Notes under the pieces: model-generated
Databases searched by the model: none
Told to the model about the DNA's origin: nothing
Seen by the model: only the letters and a program-made list of their open reading frames with translations
Origin: Bacteroidota bacterium
Lineage (GTDB): Bacteria; Bacteroidota; Bacteroidia; Cytophagales; Cyclobacteriaceae
Length of the DNA stretch: 42,136 nucleotides
Direction of reading: 5' to 3'
Assembly (NCBI GenBank): GCA_024280115.1
Contig: JAJRQT010000136.1
Location: 1-42,136, forward strand
Part shown: piece after piece, positions 1 to 7,962 of the stretch
Layout of the letters: every line of letters starts with the position of its first letter
Numbering within the stretch: position 1 is the first letter of the stretch
Made by a program: the position numbers and the translations under genes

Positions 1-696
1 AAGCGCAGTTGCAGCAGCGCCTTTCAGCACGTTGACTGATTCCACATCATCAGGATTAATATCCGCAGCGGCATTACCAAAATCATATCCGCGACGACCA
101 CTTTTCTGATAACTTTCATTGTTCGTGCTGTTGTCAATAGGAACACCATCCACTACAAATAGAGGTTGGTTATTACCTGTAACAGACGTGTTACCTCGGA
201 TAATTACATTAGAAGAACCTCCCATAGTTGAATTTTGGCGAATTTGCACGCCTGCAACTTTGCCCGAAAGGGAATTCACAAAATTCGACTCTCTGGCCAT
301 TGCCAGTTGTTCGCCTTCAACCTCCTGAGTAGCATAACCCAGTGAAGCTTTATCCCTGGTGATACCAAGAGCCGTAACAACAACTTCGGTTAATTGTTTG
401 ATATCGGCTGTCATCACCATATCAATAACTGATTGATTACCTATTTCAACTTCTTCAGTTGTAAGGCCAATAAAAGAAAACACAAGAATGCCGTCTTCTT
501 CAGGAACTGCAATCTGGTACTGACCATCAATGTCAGTAACTGTACCAGCTGATGTCCCTTTAACAATAACGTTTACCCCGGGAACCGGAGTGCCGTCTTC
601 CTCTGCAGTGACTGATCCTGTCACTGTTCTTTGTGCCATAACATACCCGGAAAAGGTCATCATGAGCACCATACTTAACAGTAGAATCCTCTTCAT
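1..696 (-). CDS. SusC/RagA-family TonB-dependent outer membrane receptor, N-terminal part (cut by window edge)
   Basis: The minus-strand frame starts with ATG at 696 and stays open for 232 codons to base 1, so only the N-terminus is present. It opens with a signal peptide (MKRILLLSMVLMM... ending near MAQ). A carboxypeptidase-regulatory-like domain follows (VTGSVTAEEDGTPVPGVNV; DIDGQYQIAVPEE), then the SusC signature VVVTALGITRDK and the plug domain (SGKVAGVQI, IIRGNTSV, PLFVVDGVPIDN, VESVNVLKGAAATAL). These are hallmarks of outer-membrane SusC-type importers, which normally pair with a SusD lipoprotein; the partner would lie left of the window. Unlike the other SusC here it has no STN domain, so direct sigma/anti-sigma signalling is not expected. 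A promoter-like element lies about 50 bases upstream. Confidence 0.93.
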   Translation of the reverse strand, partial: MKRILLLSMVLMMTFSGYVMAQRTVTGSVTAEEDGTPVPGVNVIVKGTSAGTVTDIDGQYQIAVPEEDGILVFSFIGLTTEEVEIGNQSVIDMVMTADIKQLTEVVVTALGITRDKASLGYATQEVEGEQLAMARESNFVNSLSGKVAGVQIRQNSTMGGSSNVIIRGNTSVTGNNQPLFVVDGVPIDNSTNNESYQKSGRRGYDFGNAAADINPDDVESVNVLKGAAATAL

Positions 697-748
697 ATTA
701 CATATAGTTAAAGGTTAGAAATATTCCCAATTTATTCATTGAGATTTG

Positions 749-779
749 CAAATGTAAAGGGAAAATAAATTAATTGAAA
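749..779 (-). promoter_or_regulatory. Bacteroidetes-type promoter for the left SusC gene
   Basis: On the minus strand, TACATTTG (749-756) matches the TAnnTTTG -7 element of Bacteroidetes housekeeping promoters. It is preceded, after exactly 19 bases, by TTTC (776-779), one mismatch from the TTTG -33 element. The start codon at 696 is about 50 bases downstream. Confidence 0.5.
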
Positions 780-956
780 CAGAATTGCACTTTTTTATAG
801 AAAAGATCATTTTTATACCGCATAATGAAAATTTAACAATAGAATATCCTGAAATATGAAAATCATTGGAATTATCGTGAATATTTTCATTCTTTTTAAA
901 AATACATGCATTTATTGGTAGAAAATTAAAGTATTTGAAATGAATAGTCCCAATTA

Positions 957-972
957 TGTGACGTTTATCACA
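957..972. promoter_or_regulatory. CRP/FNR-like palindrome TGTGA-N6-TCACA
   Basis: The sequence has both perfect half sites of the classical CRP-type operator, separated by six bases. It lies in the 335-base gap between the OmpA-like gene and the left SusC gene, about 180 bases upstream of the predicted SusC promoter. Apart from this site and that promoter the gap is AT-rich, and I see no gene in it. A CRP/FNR-family regulator is plausible, but the distance is large for direct activation. Confidence 0.35.
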
Positions 973-1031
973 CTTTTAGAATATGATTATTTAAAGATGT
1001 TATAAAAAATACATAGATGAATGCTTTTTTA

Positions 1032-2951
1032 TTAATTGGATATCTCGAATTCAATCCTACGATTTATTTTCCTACCGTTCTCATCATTGTTAGAAGCAAT
1101 TGGCCGGGATTCTCCGTAACCAATAAATGTTAGATTAGTTGAGCTTATTTGGTTTTTTATAAGGTAATCATAAACCGCTTTTGCTCTTTCTTTAGACAGA
1201 TTATAGTTATACTCCTCGGTCCCCAGATTATCAGTATGGCCAGATATTATTATTTTAGTTTCCGGGTTTAGTGTTAAAAACTCAATTACTTTATTCATTT
1301 CGGTTATGGAAGCCGATGTTAATTGTGCGCTATTTAATTCAAAAAATATATTATCTAACCGCACGGAATTACCCTTTTTGATGGGCTTTAAATAAATATC
1401 CTTATTGACAGAATTTTCACTCTCATTATTCAGGTCAAATAATTGACTTTCAAACATATAACCCTTGCATTCAATATAGAGTGCTATTTTTCTATTCTCG
1501 TTAAGAATTGTATAATATTTCCCTGTTACAGGATCTGATCTGAATATACCCATCGGCTCCTTTGAACCAATATTATAAAGCTCTATCGTTGCCTCCAGAG
1601 GCTCTTCTGTCTCTATATCATATATATGCCCGGTCAGGTAAATACTTTTATTTTCTATGATGCTGTTTGCAGGGAACTCAAAACTATATAAGAAACTTTG
1701 ATTTTGGTTGCTATGCCAATTTCGTTCAAAAGAATAGTATCCGTTTTTTCCATTGGTTGCGACAAACAATGATACCTGATCTTCATATGTATTGAGTGGA
1801 TAACCGAGGTTTTCCGGCTCTGACCAGGAATTATCCTTCAGCTCACTTTTGTATAAATCAAAACCTCCAAAACCAGAAAATCCTTTAGATGCAAAAAATA
1901 AAGAAGTTCCATTTACATGGATAAAAGGTGAGACCTCATCTTCCCTGGTATTGATGGATGGACCAATATTTACAGCCTCCTGCCAAACACCTTCATGGTC
2001 TTTTTGGGACATCCAAATATCTCTTTTCCCAAAACCATTTCCCCTGTCAGACACAAAAAATAATTTTCTGCCATCTGCAGAAAGTGCCGGTTGGGAGTCC
2101 CATGCCCTGGAATTGATATTTTCACCCAGATTTTCTGGCACACTCCACTCATCACCTGTCTTATAAGTAACGTAAAGGTCACACCCTCCTATCCTTTTCC
2201 TTCCTTCACAGTTTGTAAATATCAAGGTGCGACCGTCAGCGGAGATTGTGCATGTCCCTTCATTGAATTGAGAATTTATATTTGGTGAGATAGAAACCGG
2301 TTTTTGCCAATTTCCATTTTCATCTTTCTCACTGATCACAATATTTTCATCATCATGAAAAGAGACGCCTTCTCTGGCAGTATAGATTATCGTGTTTTCA
2401 TCCGCAGTTAAAACCGGGAAATACTGCAAGGGAAAAGAGTTCAGTATCTTGGGAAGAGGTTTTGGATGAATATCCATCGGATTTTTAATACTTTCAACCG
2501 CAAAATTGATATTCTTTGTGAGTTCTTTTACATCAGATAGAATGCGATCATTGTCAATCCCCAATTTTTGTAATTCCGCAAGCATTTTGCCTGCTTGATC
2601 ATACTTTCCCTGGTTGAAATAGACTTTGGCCAATGAGTAATAAATGTTTTTATATTTCGCATTTTTCGGCTCAATTCTAATGATTTGCTCTAAATGATAC
2701 TGCTGGGCTTTTACATCGCGCAATAACTCATAAGAAAAGGCAAGTCTTAAATGAGCTTCAACAAAATTGTGGTCTTTGTCAACCGCTCCTTTTAATTTTT
2801 CAATACCTTGGGTAAATCTTCGTTGCCTTAAAAGCAACTGACCTTCCTCATACAATTTAATTGCCTTCTTAGATTTAGTCGAATAGTTGCTTTGAGCAAC
2901 CGCAAAAAAAGAGAATAAAATAAATATGCTTAAAAGTATTGGCCTCTTCAT
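1032..2951 (-). CDS. OmpA-family protein with TPR, PD40 propeller and carboxypeptidase-regulatory-like domains (PorE-like architecture)
   Basis: The 639-residue protein begins with a signal peptide (MKRPILLSIFILFSFFAVAQS). TPR-like helices cover about residues 25-140 (EGQLLLRQRRFTQGIEKLKGAVDK, NIYYSLAKVYFNQGKYDQAGKM). WD40-like PD40 repeats run over about 170-420 (PVLTADENTIIYTAREG, TISADGRTLIFTN, PALSADGRKLFFVSDRG). A carboxypeptidase-regulatory-like domain follows (about 445-510). A C-terminal OmpA peptidoglycan-binding domain covers about 525-639 (NIFFELNSAQLT, ISGHTDNLGTEEYNYNLSKERAKAVYDYL, NRRIEFEI). This domain order is that of PorE, a periplasmic component of the type IX secretion system that anchors the machine to peptidoglycan, but several Bacteroidetes paralogues share it. 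PorE itself is described as a lipoprotein, whereas no lipobox Cys is visible here. Assignment to this architecture is firm; the PorE role is inferred. Confidence 0.88.
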   Translation of the reverse strand: MKRPILLSIFILFSFFAVAQSNYSTKSKKAIKLYEEGQLLLRQRRFTQGIEKLKGAVDKDHNFVEAHLRLAFSYELLRDVKAQQYHLEQIIRIEPKNAKYKNIYYSLAKVYFNQGKYDQAGKMLAELQKLGIDNDRILSDVKELTKNINFAVESIKNPMDIHPKPLPKILNSFPLQYFPVLTADENTIIYTAREGVSFHDDENIVISEKDENGNWQKPVSISPNINSQFNEGTCTISADGRTLIFTNCEGRKRIGGCDLYVTYKTGDEWSVPENLGENINSRAWDSQPALSADGRKLFFVSDRGNGFGKRDIWMSQKDHEGVWQEAVNIGPSINTREDEVSPFIHVNGTSLFFASKGFSGFGGFDLYKSELKDNSWSEPENLGYPLNTYEDQVSLFVATNGKNGYYSFERNWHSNQNQSFLYSFEFPANSIIENKSIYLTGHIYDIETEEPLEATIELYNIGSKEPMGIFRSDPVTGKYYTILNENRKIALYIECKGYMFESQLFDLNNESENSVNKDIYLKPIKKGNSVRLDNIFFELNSAQLTSASITEMNKVIEFLTLNPETKIIISGHTDNLGTEEYNYNLSKERAKAVYDYLIKNQISSTNLTFIGYGESRPIASNNDENGRKINRRIEFEISN

Positions 2952-3113
2952 AAGTTATGGTATTCTACTACTTTATTATGGCAAAATGCTACTGCAATAA
3001 TACTAGCCAAACGATTATTCCAATGTATTCATTTTGTTTAATAACCAATATATGTATTATATCTTCTTAACTTTTCAGATTTTGAGGTGATTTCTATAGT
3101 GTACAGTTTCTGC

Positions 3114-3129
3114 AAATGACTAGTCATTT
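3114..3129. promoter_or_regulatory. Perfect 16-bp palindrome AAATGACTAGTCATTT
   Basis: This fully symmetric 16-mer lies in the 215-base gap between queE and the OmpA-like gene (both minus), about 160 bases upstream of the latter's start. It could be an operator. Nothing shows which regulator would bind it, and no T-run suggests a terminator. Confidence 0.25.
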
Positions 3130-3166
3130 ATTGATAGATCCGGTCACTAATTTGGTCATATGAATA

Positions 3167-3793
3167 TTAGGGAATATTCATAAACTTATGAATCTGCAAC
3201 GAAATTTCCCATTTGGGATTGTCTTTGGCATAACCAATGATATGAGGAAGCATTACAGTTGATTTTGACCATTCCGGTTGTAAATAAAGCTTGCAATCCG
3301 GTTTCACGCTACGTGCCATTTTTTCAGCCCATAAAAAATCATTTCTATTAAAAATTATCACTTTCAGTTCATCTGCCATCTTAAGAGCTTCCGGCAATGG
3401 ATTTTTAAATTTCTTTGGCGAAAGACAGATCCAATCCCAACTGCCGGTGAATACATAAGCTCCCGAGGTTTCCAAATGTGTCTGAAAACCATTAGATTTT
3501 AGTTTATGTGTGAGCTCTTTGAGATTATAAATTAAAGGCTCTCCACCTGTGATGATTGCAATCCTGGATTTTGATTCCTTTGCTGAAGCGATTATATCAT
3601 CAATATCGGTTTTTGGATATGATTTTTCATCCCATGATTCTTTCACATCACACCAGGAACAGCCTACATCACATCCTGCAAGCCTAATAAAATAAGCTGC
3701 CTTTCCGGAATGGCACCCCTCTCCCTGAATAGAGTAGAAAGATTCCATTAAGGGTAGTTTTATGTTTTGCGGTATTTCCTCTGGTTGCTCCAA
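3167..3793 (-). CDS. queE: 7-carboxy-7-deazaguanine synthase (radical SAM)
   Basis: QueE converts 6-carboxy-tetrahydropterin to 7-carboxy-7-deazaguanine, the ring contraction step in preQ0/queuosine synthesis, in the cytoplasm. The 208-residue protein carries the [4Fe-4S] cluster motif CDVGCSWC (Cys41, Cys45, Cys48; CX3CX2C) and the family N-terminus ESFYSIQGEGCHSGKAAYFIRLAGC. It also has the SAM-binding GGE motif (ITGGEPL) and C-terminal elements typical of Bacteroidetes QueE (DWICLSPKKFKNPLPEA, LYLQPEW, SLQIHKFMNIP). Length is normal and the protein looks intact. No other queuosine gene is adjacent, so it may be a single-gene transcript. Confidence 0.93.
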   Translation of the reverse strand: MEQPEEIPQNIKLPLMESFYSIQGEGCHSGKAAYFIRLAGCDVGCSWCDVKESWDEKSYPKTDIDDIIASAKESKSRIAIITGGEPLIYNLKELTHKLKSNGFQTHLETSGAYVFTGSWDWICLSPKKFKNPLPEALKMADELKVIIFNRNDFLWAEKMARSVKPDCKLYLQPEWSKSTVMLPHIIGYAKDNPKWEISLQIHKFMNIP

Positions 3794-3906
3794 GTTGTTA
3801 TTATGATATTATAATTAGTTGGCTTGAATATGCTATTTTTTAACGGGAAAGACTAAAAGGAGCGTGGCCACTTAAATATGATTCCTTACTAATTATCAGT
3901 AATTTT

Positions 3907-4251
3907 TCATTCATTTTCAAATAACAGTTTTATCCTTTTCCTGATTTCAACTTTTACTAATTTGTCAATTACGCCCAATTTTCTTTTTATCAGTGATTTT
4001 GGAATAGTTACCATTTTATGCAATCGAATTACAGAATCAACAGCCAACCCAGTACCTTTCCAATAAGCTGAATCCTTTTCAATAACAAAATCACTTTCGG
4101 CTAATTCATCAGGAATTTTACTTGAAATGAATGCTATAATAATATGGTTGAATTTACTAACCTCTGAAGTTAAACAGAGCGCGGGCCTCACCTTTGATGC
4201 AGAAAAATTATCAAATGGAAATGGGACAAGAACAATTGAATTTTTAATCAT
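3907..4251 (-). CDS. MazF/PemK-family toxin (type II toxin-antitoxin)
   Basis: The 114-residue protein shows the PemK/MazF fold signature: the N-terminal strand IVLVPFPFDNFSASKVRPALCL, then IIIAFISSKIP, and the central GTGLAVDSVIRLHKMVTIPKSLI followed by a C-terminal helix. Members of this family are usually ribosome-independent mRNA endoribonucleases that stall growth when their antitoxin is lost. The start overlaps the end of the upstream 79-residue gene by 8 bases, the normal coupled antitoxin-toxin arrangement. Family assignment is good; the cleavage specificity cannot be read from the sequence. Confidence 0.85.
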   Translation of the reverse strand: MIKNSIVLVPFPFDNFSASKVRPALCLTSEVSKFNHIIIAFISSKIPDELAESDFVIEKDSAYWKGTGLAVDSVIRLHKMVTIPKSLIKRKLGVIDKLVKVEIRKRIKLLFENE

Positions 4252-4483
4252 TTAATGGTTCTCCATCATTTATTGAATAAATATCTTCAGTAGGCTCATT
4301 TAAAAAGTCAAAAGCAGGATTTTTTAATATAGAATTCATCCATAGTTTTTCCTCCTCTTGTTCATGATTATCATCATCCAGAAGAATCAGCACACGAACA
4401 TTGCTATTGGACTTATCAAGCTTATAATCAATTTTTAATTGCCCTTTCTTATCAGTTTTAGAAACTATTTCAATCGCTCTCAT
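4244..4483 (-). CDS. Putative antitoxin partner of the MazF-like toxin
   Basis: This small protein (79 residues) lies directly upstream of the MazF-like gene and overlaps it by 8 bases. It begins MRAIEIVSKTDKKGQLKIDYKLD, consistent with a short beta-rich N-terminal segment. The rest is acidic (ILLDDDNHEQEEEKLWMNSILKNPAFDFLNEPTEDIYSINDGEP), which fits a flexible toxin-neutralizing tail. No well-known DNA-binding motif is evident. The identification rests mainly on size, acidity and position. Such pairs are normally self-regulated, but no clear operator lies immediately upstream. Confidence 0.65.
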   Translation of the reverse strand: MRAIEIVSKTDKKGQLKIDYKLDKSNSNVRVLILLDDDNHEQEEEKLWMNSILKNPAFDFLNEPTEDIYSINDGEPLND

Positions 4484-4575
4484 AACTTGTCCTTTTATAC
4501 AAAGGTAATAAAATCAACTTGCAAAATCTAAGTTGCAATGGCAAGCTTTAGGGCAATCGGGTTTAAAGATATTAA

Positions 4576-4605
4576 TAAAAAAAACATGGTCTGTGGCTCA
4601 CAGAC
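4576..4605 (-). terminator. Rho-independent terminator-like hairpin after folD
   Basis: Read on the minus strand, GTCTGTG-AGC-CACAGAC (4589-4605) forms a 7-bp stem with a 3-base loop and is followed by CATG and a run of eight T. It lies downstream of folD (ends 4756) and upstream of the antitoxin gene (starts 4483), so it would separate the two transcripts. Confidence 0.6.
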
Positions 4606-4625
4606 AATTTAACAATCAAAATTTT

Positions 4626-4646
4626 CGGTCTGTGGGCCACAGACCG
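4626..4646. repeat. 21-base inverted repeat, related to the adjacent terminator hairpin
   Basis: Ten-base arms CGGTCTGTGG and CCACAGACCG surround one central G. The arm core GTCTGTGG/CCACAGAC is nearly the same as the terminator stem 20 bases away, so the two hairpins look like copies of one element. Possible roles are a double terminator for folD or a repeat element. Confidence 0.6.
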
Positions 4647-4755
4647 AGGTACGGGAAGGCAATAAAAACGAGATCGCTTTACTAAATCCCAAAAATCAAT
4701 AATCAAATAACAATATCAAATACTCAATATCCAAACTGTTTCAATTTCTCAACTA

Positions 4756-5640
4756 TTACTTATAAATGGATTTTTCCGCAGCTAAAAGCGTATTCATCAA
4801 CAATGATGCTCTTGTCATCGGTCCAACTCCTCCAGGCACTGGAGTGATGTAGCTGCATTTAGGTTCGACCTCATCAAATTTCACATCTCCCTTCAAGGCA
4901 AAACCACTCTTTTTTGAAGGATCTGCAACTCTTGTAATTCCTACATCAATCACCACAGCCCCTTCCTTCACCATATCTCCTGTTAAAAATCCGGGAATCC
5001 CCAATGCGGCAATAATGATGTCTGCCTGCAAAGTCATTGCTTTTATATCTTTAGTTCGGCTATGTCAAATCGTCACTGTACAATTTCCGGGATATGATTT
5101 TCTCGAAAGTAGAATACTCATGGGTGTACCGACTATGTCGCTTCTTCCTATCACCACGCAATGTTTACCGGATGTTTCAATTTTATACCTTTCAATTAAT
5201 TGCATTATGCCATATGGCGTTGCTGATATATAGGAAGGCAAACTTTTGGTCATCCGGCCAACGTTTACGGGATGAAATCCATCAACATCTTTTTCAGGTT
5301 TTATCCGGTCTGTTACTTTTTGTACTGAAATATGATCGGGGATGGGCAATTGAACAATTAATCCATCAATGTCCGGATCGTTATTAATGGCTTCAACTTC
5401 ATGCAATAATTCCTCCTCTGATACCGTATTATCAAATCTCTTTAATGTCGATTTAAAACCTACCTGCTCGCAATCTTTCACTTTATACTTCACATAGGTT
5501 TCACTGGCTCCATCATTCCCCACTAATATCGCCGCCAGATGTGGTATTTTCCCTCCCTGAGCTTTAATAGATTTAACCTTTTCCGCGATTTCAATTCTAA
5601 TATCAGAAGATGTCTTTTTTCCATCAATTCTTGTCGCCAT
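4756..5640 (-). pseudogene. folD: folD, bifunctional methylenetetrahydrofolate dehydrogenase/cyclohydrolase, interrupted by an in-frame TGA
   Basis: FolD interconverts 5,10-methylene-, methenyl- and 10-formyl-tetrahydrofolate in the cytoplasm. The frame starts at 5640 (MATRIDGKK) and contains the substrate region [16 protein letters not shown] and DVDGFHPVN, plus the nucleotide site [10 protein letters not shown]. It meets TGA at 5065-5067 as codon 192. The same frame then continues without any shift as [22 protein letters not shown] through [17 protein letters not shown] to 4756. The whole frame is 294 codons counting the TGA, the normal FolD length. Many FolD proteins read T-V-[TI]-C-H-S-R-T here, so TGA replaces an expected Cys codon (TGC or TGT), a one-base change. 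Separately, an ATG at 5037 would give only a 93-residue C-terminal fragment. Explanations are a nonsense mutation, a sequencing error, or readthrough. Confidence 0.85.
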
Positions 5641-5756
5641 ATTGAATAATTATTTATAAGTGAAATATTTTATAATGTTAAATATTAAGAGTTATTAACG
5701 TAGGGGCTATAGTTAATGATTTTTAAATACTCCGTTTTTCAATAACCCACCCCGAA

Positions 5757-5772
5757 CCCCTCCTTGGAGGGG
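5757..5772. repeat. Short G/C hairpin CCCCTCC-TT-GGAGGGG
   Basis: Seven-base arms with a 2-base centre lie in the 266-base gap between lepA and folD. This type of 'ccctccttggagggg' stretch is a common dispersed intergenic repeat in Bacteroidetes. No T-run follows on either strand, so a terminator role is uncertain. Confidence 0.5.
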
Positions 5773-5871
5773 AATTTGATCCTGACAAAAATTTAATATT
5801 GTCTTATTCAAGATCATCTGGTTAATATATTTATTATGTATAAAAATGGTTGGAAGTCATAATATCGAGGT

Positions 5872-5905
5872 GACTTCTGTCTCCTGTCTTCTGACTTCCG
5901 TCTTC
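5872..5905. repeat. Degenerate short tandem tract (gacttctgtctcctgtcttc-like) after lepA
   Basis: The tract consists of imperfect repeats of about seven bases (GACTTCTGTCT / CCTGTCTTCT / GACTTCCGTCTTC) and stops next to the lepA stop codon. It resembles low-complexity intergenic text seen in many Cytophagales genomes. I see no coding content. Confidence 0.45.
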
Positions 5906-5906
5906 A

Positions 5907-7694
5907 TTAATCAAGCTTCAGGACTGCCATGAAGGCCTCTTGTGGAATTTCTACATTACCCACACTTCGCATACGTTTCTTGCCTTTCTTCTGCTTTTCA
6001 AGCAATTTTCTTTTCCTGGTGATATCTCCTCCGTAACATTTGGCTAAAACATTTTTCCGCATAGCTGATACACTTTCCCTGGCAATAATCTTCGTCCCTA
6101 TCGATGCCTGGATGGCAATTTCAAACATTTGCCGTGGTATCAACTTCCTAAGCTTTTCACAAAGCCGTTTTCCCCAGTCATATGCTTTATCTCTGTGGAC
6201 AATTGCCGACAACGCATCTACTTTGTCTCCATTGAGCAATATATCCAGTTTTACCATGTTGGATTGCTGATAGCCAATCAATTCGTAATCCAAAGAAGCA
6301 TAACCTCGCGAAATTGTTTTTAATCGATCATAAAAGTCAAAAACGATTTCTGCTAAAGGGAGCTCGAAGGTTAGTTCTACTCTATCACTTGTCAAATAAA
6401 ACTGGTTTTTAATCAAGCCTCTTTTATCGATACATAATGCAATGATAGGTCCAATATAATCTGCTTTAGTAATGATCTGTGCCCTGATGAATGGCTCTTC
6501 AATATGTGAAATTGTATTTGGCTCCGGCATTTCCGCAGGCGCGTTTACATCTGCAAAAGTGCCATCGGTTTTCACAGCTCTAAACTGCACTGAAGGAACA
6601 GTGGTAATGACAGTCATATTGAATTCCCGTTCCAATCTTTCCTGCACAATATCCATATGTAACATACCCAGGAACCCACATCTAAAGCCGAATCCCAATG
6701 CCACGGAAGTTTCCGGTTCCCAAACCAGGGAGGCATCATTGAGTTGAAGTTTTTCCATAGAAGCACGAAGCTCTTCGTACTCACTGGTTTCTACTGGATA
6801 AATACCCGCAAAAACCATGGGTTTTACATCTTCAAATCCCTTCACACTAACAGAGCAAGGCCGCTCTACATGCGTGATCGTGTCACCCACCTTTACTTCC
6901 CTGGCTACTTTAATCCCAGATATGAGGTAACCGACATTTCCTGTACCAATTTTATCAGCAGGTACCTGGTCAAGTTTTAACACTCCAACCTCATCAGCAT
7001 CATAAGTTTTACCGGTATTGATAAATTTTACTTTATCTCCCTTTTTCAATTCCCCGTTGAATACCCTGAATATAACTTCTATTCCTCTATATGAATTAAA
7101 GACAGAATCAAAAATCATCGCTTGAAGGGGCTCGTTGGGATCTCCTTTTGGCGCCGGAATCCTATTAATAATTGCCTCCAGAATATCATCAATGCCTATC
7201 CCTTCTTTCGCCGAGGCGTAAACCACATCATCTCCATCGATTCCCAACAATTCCACAATTTGATCTTTGACTTCTTCAGGCTGGGCCCCAGGCAAATCAA
7301 TCTTGTTTATGACCGGAATTATTTCCAGATCATGTTCCATGGCCAGATATAGATTCGATATCGTCTGAGCCTCTATTCCCTGTGAGGCGTCCACAATAAG
7401 CAATGCTCCTTCGCAAGCTGCAATAGACCGCGAAACTTCATAGGAAAAATCAACATGGCCCGGAGTATCTATCAAATTCAATATATATTCAGACCCATCG
7501 TGATGGTGATTCATTTGAATGGCATGGCTTTTTATAGTAATACCCCGCTCTCGCTCCAGATCCATATCATCAAGCAATTGTTCTTGCATATCCCTTTTGC
7601 TCACAGTATCTGTAGCCTCCAACAATCTATCAGCCAGGGTACTTTTACCATGGTCAATATGCGCTATTATACAGAAATTCCTTATTTTTTTCAT
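5907..7694 (-). CDS. lepA: Elongation factor 4 (back-translocating ribosomal GTPase)
   Basis: LepA/EF4 is a ribosome-associated GTPase that binds stalled or misassembled ribosomes. The N-terminus is [23 protein letters not shown] (P-loop AHIDHGKST), followed by the switch region [17 protein letters not shown] and NKIDLPGA. The C-terminal LepA-specific domain is present ([27 protein letters not shown]..., [25 protein letters not shown]). I chose ATG at 7694, giving 595 residues, over the GTG two codons upstream at 7700, because orthologues begin MK(N/H)IRNF. Length and motifs are normal. The gene lies upstream of folD on the same strand, with a 266-base gap containing repeats. Confidence 0.97.
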   Translation of the reverse strand: MKKIRNFCIIAHIDHGKSTLADRLLEATDTVSKRDMQEQLLDDMDLERERGITIKSHAIQMNHHHDGSEYILNLIDTPGHVDFSYEVSRSIAACEGALLIVDASQGIEAQTISNLYLAMEHDLEIIPVINKIDLPGAQPEEVKDQIVELLGIDGDDVVYASAKEGIGIDDILEAIINRIPAPKGDPNEPLQAMIFDSVFNSYRGIEVIFRVFNGELKKGDKVKFINTGKTYDADEVGVLKLDQVPADKIGTGNVGYLISGIKVAREVKVGDTITHVERPCSVSVKGFEDVKPMVFAGIYPVETSEYEELRASMEKLQLNDASLVWEPETSVALGFGFRCGFLGMLHMDIVQERLEREFNMTVITTVPSVQFRAVKTDGTFADVNAPAEMPEPNTISHIEEPFIRAQIITKADYIGPIIALCIDKRGLIKNQFYLTSDRVELTFELPLAEIVFDFYDRLKTISRGYASLDYELIGYQQSNMVKLDILLNGDKVDALSAIVHRDKAYDWGKRLCEKLRKLIPRQMFEIAIQASIGTKIIARESVSAMRKNVLAKCYGGDITRKRKLLEKQKKGKKRMRSVGNVEIPQEAFMAVLKLD

Positions 7695-7711
7695 ACCCAC
7701 AAATCGAAATG

Positions 7712-7719
7712 CAAAAGTA
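7712..7719 (-). promoter_or_regulatory. Candidate -7 promoter element for lepA
   Basis: On the minus strand, TACTTTTG matches the Bacteroidetes TAnnTTTG -7 consensus and lies about 18 bases upstream of the lepA start. The -33 region (TTTA, 18 bases further up at 7738-7741) is a weak match, so only the -7 element is well supported. Confidence 0.35.
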
Positions 7720-7793
7720 GGTAATTATAGTAAATAATAAATCTCTGGTCAATTTTTAATTGTTTCTACATAAACAAATACTCTACAGATATT

Positions 7794-7838
7794 ATAGTGG
7801 AAATGCGTGAAGGCCACTATGATCGTTATAGTCACTAT
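7794..7838. promoter_or_regulatory. Cluster of ATAGTG-type inverted repeats upstream of the sulfatase
   Basis: ATAGTGG (7794-7800) faces CCACTAT (7814-7820) across 13 bases. Eight bases further, ATAGT-C-ACTAT (7828-7838) forms an 11-base palindrome with the same half site. The cluster lies 125-170 bases upstream of the sulfatase start, in the only long upstream gap of this operon. It looks like a regulator binding region, possibly for the nearby AraC protein. Confidence 0.4.
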
Positions 7839-7962
7839 TTCAGAAAATAAACTTTGAGATTCCTTGCAGGCTTTCAAATTGATGATGAACCATAGTCGAT
7901 TTATTCTATCTTTCATTGTAATAATAACCTAATCCACCTAAATTCATGAATAAGTGGAAATC

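Noticed and set aside
1849..2288. Open frames antisense to the OmpA-like gene
   Set aside because: Shadows of the strong minus-strand gene, without their own motifs or start signals.
5065..5067. TGA in folD as a selenocysteine codon
   Set aside because: The 40-60 bases after the TGA show no convincing bacterial SECIS stem-loop, FolD is not a known selenoprotein, and no selenocysteine genes are in the window. A nonsense change is simpler.
4756..5640. Genetic-code reassignment of TGA
   Set aside because: Other genes here end in TGA (for example iolD at 36768-36770), so TGA is used as a stop in this genome.
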